DNA of 64,000 nt from Streptosporangium sandarakinum (lineage in GTDB: Bacteria > Actinomycetota > Actinomycetes > Streptosporangiales > Streptosporangiaceae), in assembly GCF_013409935.1 (NCBI RefSeq), contig NZ_JACCCO010000001.1:2976001-3040000 (forward strand). The letters run 5' to 3'. A program made the translations under genes and the position numbers. Below, in pieces: positions 8,398 to 14,466 of this stretch (positions within the stretch are counted from its first letter, which is position 1; the number at the start of each line of letters is the position of its first letter). A model generated the notes under the pieces. That model saw only the letters and a program-made list of their open reading frames with translations, was not told the DNA's origin and did not search any database.

Positions 8398-9345
8398 ATG
8401 CAGCAGGTCAAGCGGGCATTCAAGTGCCGCTTCTACCCCGCGGACGAGCAGGCGGCTGAGCTGTCCCGCACGTTCGGCTGCGTCCGCCTCGTGTACAACA
8501 AGGCTCTGGAGGAGCGCACACGGGCGTGGTACGGCGAGCAGCGCCGGATCTCCTACGTGGAGTCTTCGGCCGCGCTGACGCATAGGGAGCCGACGACGGT
8601 GACCGTGTCCTGTGACAGCGCGGGCCGGTGGTTCGTGTCCCTGCTGTGCGAGGACACCATCATCCCCGCGCCCGCCACCACGGCGGCCGTCGGCATCGAC
8701 GCCGGGATCACCTCCCTGGTGACCTTGTCCACCGGCGAGAAGATCAGCAATCCGAGGCACGAGCGCCGTGACCGCGCCCGCCTGGCGAAGGCGCAGCGTG
8801 AGCTGTCGCGAAAGGCGAAGGGCTCGGCCAACCGTGAGAAGGCCCGCCGGAAGGTCGCCAGGGTCCACGCGCGGATCGCCGACCGGCGCCGCGACTTTTT
8901 GCACAAGCTGTCGACTCGGCTCGTCCGTGAGGACCAAACGGTCGTGATCGAGGACCTCACCGTCCGCAATCTGCTGAAGAACGGCAAGCTCGCGCGCGCC
9001 ATCTCCGATGCGGCCTGGACGGAACCGCGCTCCATGCCGGCGTACAAGTGCGCCTGGTACGGACTCGATCTCGTCGTGATCGACCGCTGGTCCCCCGGCT
9101 CGAAGCCGTGCGGGAACTGCGGGACGGTCCGCGGGAGACTGCCGCTGAACGTCCGTGAGTGGACGTGCGACTGCGGCGCCGTGCATGACCGTGACGTGAA
9201 CGCGGCACGCAACATCCTGACCGCCGGGCTGGCGGCGTCTGCCTGTGGAGACGGTGTAAGACCTCAACGGGAGTCCTCCCGGACGGGGCGGTCGTCGGTG
9301 AAGCAGGAACCCCAGCGGGCGACCGCTGGAATCCCCCGCCTTTAG
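8398..9345 (+). CDS. tnpB: TnpB (IS605 OrfB) nuclease with internal deletion
   Basis: A 315-residue RNA-guided nuclease-type protein, shorter than the usual 370-400. The N-terminal helical part (YPADEQAAELSRTFGCVRLVYN) and the RuvC part are clear: D101 in GIDAGITSL, E185 in VIEDLTVRNL and the Asp in HDRDVNAARNIL (264-266), with a zinc ribbon C238/C241/C257/C259. Around residue 62 the text jumps from SYVESSAALT to EPTTVTVS. Related actinobacterial proteins carry about 60-80 more residues there, so an in-frame deletion of the wedge/recognition region is inferred. The catalytic residues remain but guide-RNA binding is probably lost. The TAG stop lies inside the right-end hairpin. Confidence 0.88.
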   Translation: MQQVKRAFKCRFYPADEQAAELSRTFGCVRLVYNKALEERTRAWYGEQRRISYVESSAALTHREPTTVTVSCDSAGRWFVSLLCEDTIIPAPATTAAVGIDAGITSLVTLSTGEKISNPRHERRDRARLAKAQRELSRKAKGSANREKARRKVARVHARIADRRRDFLHKLSTRLVREDQTVVIEDLTVRNLLKNGKLARAISDAAWTEPRSMPAYKCAWYGLDLVVIDRWSPGSKPCGNCGTVRGRLPLNVREWTCDCGAVHDRDVNAARNILTAGLAASACGDGVRPQRESSRTGRSSVKQEPQRATAGIPRL

Positions 9346-9360
9346 GCGGGGGAGGAAGTC
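9240..9360 (+). ncRNA. Candidate omega (reRNA) guide RNA at the tnpB 3' end
   Basis: In IS605-group elements the guide RNA scaffold overlaps the end of tnpB and the right end, and its guide is the flanking DNA. Here the region folds into two perfect hairpins: a 7-bp stem with a 4-base loop at 9312-9329 and the 8-bp right-end stem at 9333-9352. The guide would begin just after about 9360 and would read into the 3' end of rmlA on the opposite strand. This is inferred from position and structure alone; the 5' limit is arbitrary. Confidence 0.4.
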
Positions 9361-10426
9361 AAGAAATGATCTGCACCTTGCTGTGATCGCCCAGCACGAG
9401 GCGGTGGGCTCGGGGGATGGCGGGGGCGGGGGTGACCTCGACGTCGTGGCCGATGAGGGACGCCTCGATCCGGGAGACCCCGCGGATCGAGGACCTGGGC
9501 AGCACGATCGAGTACTCGATCTCGCTGCCGGAGATCAGGCAGCCGGCCGCGATGGAGGTGAAGGGGCCGACGTAGCTGTCCACGACGCGGGTCCCGGCGC
9601 CGATGACGGCCGGGCCGACGATGCGCGACCGCTCCACCACGGCGCCCGCCTCGACGGCGACCCGGCCGATCAGCTCGCTGGCGGCGTCCGCCCGGCCGTT
9701 CACCCGGGGCTCCAGGGATTCCAGGACCAGCCGGTTGACCTCCAGCATGTCGGTGACGTTGCCGGTGTCCTTCCAGTAGCCGGTGATGACGGTGGAGGAG
9801 ACGCGCCGCCCCTCCTCGATCAGCCACTGGATCGCGTCGGTGATCTCCAGCTCGCCCCGCCACGACGGCTTGAGCCCGGCCACCGCCTCGTGGATCGCGG
9901 GCGTGAAGAGGTAGACGCCGACGAGCGCGAGGTCGCTCTTGGGGGCGGCGGGTTTCTCCTCCAGCCCGACGACGCGGCCGTCGGCGTCCAGCTCGGCCAC
10001 GCCGAACTGCCGGGGGTCGCCGACCCGGGTGAGCATGATCTGGGCGTCCGGCCGCTCGCGGGCGAACCGCGCAACGATGTCGTCGATGCCGCCGACGATG
10101 AAGTTGTCGCCGAGGTACATGACGAAGTCGTCGTCGCCGAGGTAGTCGCGGGCGATCAGCACGGCGTGGGCGAGGCCCAGCGGCGCCTGCTGGCGCAGGT
10201 AGGTCACCTGCAGGCCGAACGCCGAGCCGTCGCCGACCGCCGACTCGATCTCGGCCTGCGTGTCGCCGACGACGATCCCGACCTCGCGGATCCCGGCGGC
10301 CCCGATGGCCTCCAGTCCGTAGAACAGGACGGGCTTGTTGGCGACCGGGACGAGCTGCTTGGCGGAGGTGTGGGTGATGGGCCGCAGCCGGGTGCCCGAC
10401 CCTCCGGCGAGCAGGAGTGCTTTCAC
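9359..10426 (-). CDS. rmlA: Glucose-1-phosphate thymidylyltransferase (long form)
   Basis: A 355-residue enzyme making dTDP-glucose from glucose 1-phosphate and dTTP. LLLAGGSGTRLRPITHTSAKQ is the nucleotidyltransferase signature, YLGDNFIVGG holds the metal Asp, and GYWKDTGN is conserved. It is the long (StrD-like) type: residues 240-355 form a left-handed beta-helix (IGRVAVEAGAVV, VDSYVGPFTSIAAGC), unlike the 290-residue RmlA. The GTG at 10426 follows the sugar transferase stop by 2 bases. The TGA at 9359-9361 falls exactly at the edge of the inserted tnpB element, so the last codons or the stop may have been changed by the insertion. Confidence 0.9.
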   Translation of the reverse strand: MKALLLAGGSGTRLRPITHTSAKQLVPVANKPVLFYGLEAIGAAGIREVGIVVGDTQAEIESAVGDGSAFGLQVTYLRQQAPLGLAHAVLIARDYLGDDDFVMYLGDNFIVGGIDDIVARFARERPDAQIMLTRVGDPRQFGVAELDADGRVVGLEEKPAAPKSDLALVGVYLFTPAIHEAVAGLKPSWRGELEITDAIQWLIEEGRRVSSTVITGYWKDTGNVTDMLEVNRLVLESLEPRVNGRADAASELIGRVAVEAGAVVERSRIVGPAVIGAGTRVVDSYVGPFTSIAAGCLISGSEIEYSIVLPRSSIRGVSRIEASLIGHDVEVTPAPAIPRAHRLVLGDHSKVQIIS

Positions 10427-10428
10427 GG

Positions 10429-11883
10429 TCAGTAGGCTCCTTCTCCGCCGGTGACGGCGCTCCAGGTCTTCCACAGGATCTGCAGGTCGAGCATGAGGGA
10501 CCAGTTCTCGACGTAGCGCAGGTCCAGGCGGACCGACTCCTCCCAGCTCAGGTCGGATCGGCCGCTCACCTGCCACAGGCCGGTCATGCCGGGCTTGACG
10601 ACCAGGCGGCGGCGGACGTCGGCGCCGTACTGGGCGACCTCGTCGGGCAGCGGGGGTCTCGGCCCGACGAGTGACATCTCCCCCCGCACCACATTGAGGA
10701 GCTGCGGCAGCTCGTCGAGGGAGTAGCGGCGCAGGAACGCCCCGATCCGGGTGATCCTTGGATCGTTCCGGATTTTGAACAGCACGTCGTCGAACTCGTT
10801 GTGCGAGACGAGCTCCACTTTGCGGTGTTCGGCGTCCGCCACCATGGTGCGGAACTTCACCACCCTGAACTCCTCGCCGCCCCTGCCCACCCTGACCTGC
10901 CGGAACAGTGCCGGACCCGGGCTGGTCGCCCGGATCAGGACGCTGATGACGAGCATGGGAACGGCCAGCAGCAGCAGGGCCGCGGCGGCGCCGGTCCGGT
11001 CGAACAGGTTCTTGGCGAGGTGTTTCGCGCCGTCGAACTCCGGGTGCTCCACGTGCAGCAGCGGCATCCCGGCCACCGGGCGGATGCTGATGCGCGGACC
11101 CGCGACGTCCATCAGCGCGGGCGCCACGAACAGGTCGGTGCGGGCGTCCTCCAGGTCCCAGGCGAGCCGGCGCAGCGCGGCGCCGTCCAGTTCGGGGCAG
11201 GCCAGCACGGCGACGGCGTCGGCGTCGGCCTTGGTCACGACCTCGGCGACGTCGGTGAACCCCCCGAGGACCGGGACGCCGTCGACGTCGGCCACCTCCG
11301 TGGGGGCGGGCAGGCACGCGGCCACGACCCGCATGCCGTGGTGTGGCTGCCTGCGGAACTGCATCACCAGGTCGAGCACGGACTCGCGGTGGCCGACGGC
11401 GACCACCCGGCGCATGTACTCGCCGTGGGAGCGCCGCCGGTGGAGCCGTTTGCGCATGCGATATCGGAAGAGAATCGTCAGGAGAAGGGCGAGCGGGAAC
11501 ATCGCCATGACGAAACTCCGGGCGATGGTCGTCTGCGTCGCGTAGGCGCCGATGGCCACGGCGGCGGTCAGTCCCACGCCCCCGTCGAAAACCGCCCGGA
11601 ACTCCTCCGTTCCCTCGCCGTGCGCGCGCCTTCGGTACGCGCCGGCGATCGCGAGCGAGAACGGCCATGCCAGGGCCAGGCCGAGCCCCAGCAGCGCCTC
11701 CGTCCCCGGGATGAAAGCGCCGAGCCACAGACGGGTCCCGAGGACCGTCTCGCAGGCCACCACGGCGCAGGTGACGTCTCCCACCAGCAGGACCCGCGCG
11801 TAGGAGCGCGTCCAGATGCTCGGAGCAGTGCGTACGACATCATCCGGGAGCCCTGTGGCGGGCTCCGCCGTCCCCACCCTCAT
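10429..11883 (-). CDS. Polyprenyl-phosphate sugar transferase (WbaP/CpsE type)
   Basis: A 484-residue membrane enzyme that moves a sugar phosphate from a nucleotide sugar to undecaprenyl phosphate and so starts a polysaccharide repeat unit. It has about four N-terminal membrane segments (residues 28-150), a central CoA-binding-like Rossmann region (VVAVGHRESVLDLV), a fifth membrane segment (AAAALLLLAVPMLVISVLI) and the catalytic C-terminal domain. There RQVRVGRGGEEFRVVKFRTM, LDELPQLLNVVRGEMSLVGPRP and KPGMTGLWQVSGR are the hallmarks of the family. It heads the run that continues into rmlA, so the rhamnose genes likely feed this polymer. Confidence 0.93.
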   Translation of the reverse strand: MRVGTAEPATGLPDDVVRTAPSIWTRSYARVLLVGDVTCAVVACETVLGTRLWLGAFIPGTEALLGLGLALAWPFSLAIAGAYRRRAHGEGTEEFRAVFDGGVGLTAAVAIGAYATQTTIARSFVMAMFPLALLLTILFRYRMRKRLHRRRSHGEYMRRVVAVGHRESVLDLVMQFRRQPHHGMRVVAACLPAPTEVADVDGVPVLGGFTDVAEVVTKADADAVAVLACPELDGAALRRLAWDLEDARTDLFVAPALMDVAGPRISIRPVAGMPLLHVEHPEFDGAKHLAKNLFDRTGAAAALLLLAVPMLVISVLIRATSPGPALFRQVRVGRGGEEFRVVKFRTMVADAEHRKVELVSHNEFDDVLFKIRNDPRITRIGAFLRRYSLDELPQLLNVVRGEMSLVGPRPPLPDEVAQYGADVRRRLVVKPGMTGLWQVSGRSDLSWEESVRLDLRYVENWSLMLDLQILWKTWSAVTGGEGAY

Positions 11884-11908
11884 ACCAACCCCACCCGGAT
11901 GCCCTAGG

Positions 11909-11923
11909 CGTTACCACGTAACG
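11909..11923. promoter_or_regulatory. Inverted repeat upstream of the sugar transferase
   Basis: CGTTAC-CAC-GTAACG is a perfect 6-bp inverted repeat whose inner edge lies 26 bases from the sugar transferase start. The surrounding 245-base gap (11884-12128) is clearly poorer in GC than its neighbours and holds no convincing gene, so it probably contains the promoter. The bound factor is unknown. Confidence 0.35.
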
Positions 11924-12128
11924 GGACGCGCATCGCGTTTCATTGGATGACAGCATTACCGAATGCACCGGCAGTATGGCTATTCCAGGGAAATCCTAGG
12001 GATCGCCATTGGGGAGGGGAACAGCAGCTAAGTGTCCACTACCGGCCGAAGTCAGGAGACGTACTCATCTTGACGGAACGATCCAAACATGCAGGCTTTA
12101 TGAAGGATTTATTCAGAAAAAGGGGGAT

Positions 12129-12479
12129 TTAGTCGTATTCAAAATCGGGCAGCGGAGCCGGGGGCTCCGGACTGCGCCAGACGACCACGGACTCCCCGGC
12201 GGAGGCGTTCACCGCCGCGCCGAGCCGTTCCGGGTCGAAATCAGGCAGGTAGCGCAGACGCGCGAGGAAGGCGGCGTCGACCGCCGATCTGGGCACCACG
12301 CAGCTCTGGCCGTCGTGGTCGAGGAGGATGTACAGGATGTCCGCGTCCGAGCCGCCCTCGATCCGCACCTCGGCGAGGTCCTCCCACGCGAGGGCGGCGA
12401 CGCTGCCGTCCGCGTAGTGGCGGGCAACGCCTTCTTCGGTGACGTACACGTAGGAGTCCGGCACTGAGTCGCCGTGCAT
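12129..12479 (-). CDS. Hypothetical protein
   Basis: A 116-residue acidic protein without membrane segments or signal peptide. It begins MHGDSVPDSYVYVTEEG and alternates beta-like stretches (SYVYVTEEGVARHYADGS, ILYILLDHDG) with short helices, perhaps a small beta-barrel or PH-like domain. FDPERLGAAVNAS resembles the tail of actinobacterial hypothetical proteins, but I cannot name a family. It is isolated: 245 bases from the sugar transferase on one side and 161 bases from the GntR gene on the other; neither gap shows another gene. Confidence 0.65.
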   Translation of the reverse strand: MHGDSVPDSYVYVTEEGVARHYADGSVAALAWEDLAEVRIEGGSDADILYILLDHDGQSCVVPRSAVDAAFLARLRYLPDFDPERLGAAVNASAGESVVVWRSPEPPAPLPDFEYD

Positions 12480-12640
12480 GGCCGCGATTCTGACGACTGC
12501 CGGGCACCCGGTGCAATAGAAACGTGCGAGCCGGGCCCATCACCCGCCCGCCGCCTCTCGTTCCGGACCGGTGAGCCGGTCGGTTCGCCGCCCGTCACCC
12601 CTCGGCCCGGACGGGTGCGGTCCGGCGTGTCACCCGCCCG

Positions 12641-13264
12641 TCATCCCTCGCCCCAGCCGTGGTCCAGGTGCGCGGCGACGGCCCGCCGGGCGGCGTCGGC
12701 CGGGCCCCGGGCGACCGCGTCGAGCAGCTCGCGGTGCTCGGCGACCAGCACGTCGCGGTCGGTGTAGACGGTGCGCAGCCGGACCAGGCCGAGGCGGGTC
12801 TCGGCGGCCAGCACGCCGTAGAGGCGCTCCAGCCGGGGGCTGCCCACCTCGACCACCATCGCCTGGTGCAGGGCCATGTGCTCGGCCACCACGTCGGACC
12901 ACGGGGCGTCGGCGGGCAGCGCGGCCATCCGGTCCAGCGCCGCGTCGGCGTCGGCGACCCGCCGCCCGGCGAGCGCGACGGCCATCAGGTCCTCCAGCGG
13001 GCGCCGGACGAACATCAGGTCGTCCAGGTCGTCCAGGGTCACCTCGGCCACCTGCGCGCTGCGGTGCCGCTCCCGGCGCAGCAGCCCCTCGTGGACGAGG
13101 ACGGCCAGCGCCTCGCGGACGGTCGGCCGGGCCACGCCGTACGCGGCGGACAGCTCCTGCTCCGGCAACGGGGTGCCCGGGGCCAGCTCACCGGAGAGCA
13201 CCCGGCGGCGCAGGGCGTCGGCGAGGGCCTCGACGGCGGAGACGGGACGGAGCGGAATGGTCAC
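12641..13264 (-). CDS. GntR/FadR-family transcriptional regulator
   Basis: A 207-residue regulator with an N-terminal GntR winged helix (ALADALRRRVLSGELAPGTPLPE, then VARPTVREALAVLVHEGLL, residues 12-65) and an all-helical FCD ligand domain. H residues in EHMALHQAM and EHRELLDAV fit the FCD metal site. The ATG overlaps the TGA of the EamA transporter gene upstream (ATGA), so both are made from one message. A perfect palindrome that fits the GntR consensus lies just upstream of the transporter start, pointing to autoregulation. The ligand is probably the compound moved by the transporter. Confidence 0.92.
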   Translation of the reverse strand: MTIPLRPVSAVEALADALRRRVLSGELAPGTPLPEQELSAAYGVARPTVREALAVLVHEGLLRRERHRSAQVAEVTLDDLDDLMFVRRPLEDLMAVALAGRRVADADAALDRMAALPADAPWSDVVAEHMALHQAMVVEVGSPRLERLYGVLAAETRLGLVRLRTVYTDRDVLVAEHRELLDAVARGPADAARRAVAAHLDHGWGEG

Positions 13265-14136
13265 GCCGACGACCCTATTGCCCCCACCGGGTCCTCACGG
13301 CCGGGCCGCCGCCGCTCGGGGAGCGCCACCACCGCCAGGCTCGCGCCGAGCAGCACCAGCCCGGCCCCGGCCTGGAGGGTGAGCCGCTCGCCGAGCACCG
13401 CGACCCCGAGCAGGGCCGCGACGGCGGGCTCGGCGAGGGAGAGGGTGGCGGCGGTGGCGACGGGGGTGGTGCGCAGGCCCCTGCCGTACATGACATAGGA
13501 CAGCGCGGTGGTGACGCAGCCCAGGTAGAGGGCGGTGAGCAGGCCACGCGGCTCGGCCAGCCAGCCGGCGCCCGTCCACAGCAGGACGGGCAGCATGACG
13601 ACCGCGGCGCCGCCGAACATCGCCCCCATCACGGTGTCGGAGGAGCCTCCGGCGCCGATCACCCTCGCCGCCGCCACCACGTAGAACGCGTACAGCAGGC
13701 CGCCGAGCATCGCCAGCAGCACCCCGTCCGCCCGCACCTCGCCGCCCCCGCCCGTCAGTACGGCGCAGCCGGCGACCGCCGCCGCGGTCGCCCCGACCCA
13801 CCGCCTGGTGGGCCGCACCCGGTCGAGGAGCCAGGTCAGCAGCCCGGCGAAGACGGGGCCGCTGCCGATCGCGACCACGGTGCCGACGGCCACCCCGGTC
13901 CGGCTGACCGCGCCGAAGAAACAGAGCTGGTAGGCGGCCACCGCCAGGGCGGCCGCCACGAGCAGGCCCCGGTGCGGAAGGGACCGTACGGCGGGCCCGG
14001 CCACGGCCGCGAGGACCAGGCCACCGACGACCAGCCGCGCGGCGGCCAGGGAGACGGGGTGGACCCCCGCGGCGAGCAGTCCGGCGGTGCCCGCGGTCCC
14101 CCACAGGACGGCGGCTCCGACTACGGCGAGCTTCAT
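13261..14136 (-). CDS. EamA-family (DMT) transporter
   Basis: A 291-residue inner-membrane protein with ten hydrophobic segments arranged as two EamA repeats (residues 1-130 and 140-275). Each half begins with the typical LWGTAGTAGLL or LLYAFYVVAAA pattern and ends near a Pro-Glu segment (SLAEPAVAALLGVAVLGERLT). Members export amino acids, sugars or other metabolites. It is the first gene of a two-gene operon with the GntR regulator. The ATG at 14136 lies 9 bases from the putative operator. Confidence 0.88.
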   Translation of the reverse strand: MKLAVVGAAVLWGTAGTAGLLAAGVHPVSLAAARLVVGGLVLAAVAGPAVRSLPHRGLLVAAALAVAAYQLCFFGAVSRTGVAVGTVVAIGSGPVFAGLLTWLLDRVRPTRRWVGATAAAVAGCAVLTGGGGEVRADGVLLAMLGGLLYAFYVVAAARVIGAGGSSDTVMGAMFGGAAVVMLPVLLWTGAGWLAEPRGLLTALYLGCVTTALSYVMYGRGLRTTPVATAATLSLAEPAVAALLGVAVLGERLTLQAGAGLVLLGASLAVVALPERRRPGREDPVGAIGSSA

Positions 14137-14144
14137 GCCTCACA

Positions 14145-14162
14145 TTGTCTGACAACCAGACA
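14145..14162. promoter_or_regulatory. GntR-type operator
   Basis: TTGTCTGACAA (14145-14155) is a perfect palindrome around a central T and fits the GntR half-site pattern tNGTnNnACnA. It overlaps a second dyad, TGTCTG-ACAAC-CAGACA (14146-14162). The site is immediately upstream of the EamA start, where a bound repressor would block transcription of the EamA-GntR pair. Confidence 0.6.
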
Positions 14163-14220
14163 GATCATGTCCAATCGACCTTCGCATCCGGGCGGTTCGC
14201 TCTGGGGGCGGCCCGGAGCG

Positions 14221-14250
14221 GCGTCCTCCGGGACGGCGTCCTCCGGGACG
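14221..14250. repeat. Tandem 15-bp direct repeat
   Basis: GCGTCCTCCGGGACG occurs twice without a gap. It sits in the 330-base gap between the EamA gene and the conservon sensor gene. The rest of that gap holds the GntR operator and a relatively AT-rich stretch (14360-14455) that should contain the sensor gene promoter; no gene was seen in it. Confidence 0.7.
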
Positions 14251-14466
14251 GCATCCCGAGGCGGCATCCCGGCGCCATAGGGGACGGCGCCCCCCGGGGC
14301 CGCGTGATGGAGCGTTCCGGAGGCGCCCGAGGCGGAAAAGATCCCCCGTTTCCCCCAGAGCGCAAATACCGGCGGGATACGAATCACTCGCATCTCTGGT
14401 CGCGGAAGACAGCCGTTGCTAGGGTTTCGCCACTGCTAACAGCCCATATCCGTAATGCGAGGTCTG

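Larger units (their letters stand above)
8256..9360 (+). mobile_element. IS200/IS605-type element carrying only tnpB
   Basis: The element has no terminal inverted repeats of the DDE kind but a short hairpin at each end. The left one is an 8-bp perfect stem with loop TTCA (8256-8275) and the right one an 8-bp perfect stem with loop TTTA (9333-9352), as expected for subterminal palindromes of IS605-group elements. Only tnpB lies between them; no tnpA transposase is present, so it would need one in trans. The exact ends are uncertain by about 10 bases; the right end probably lies at or just after GAAGTC at 9355-9360. It is inserted between rmlA and rmlB. Confidence 0.8.

Noticed and set aside
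11947..12132. 61-codon plus-strand frame in the gap before the sugar transferase
   Set aside because: No ribosome-binding site, non-actinomycete codon use and no motif; the region is better explained as regulatory.
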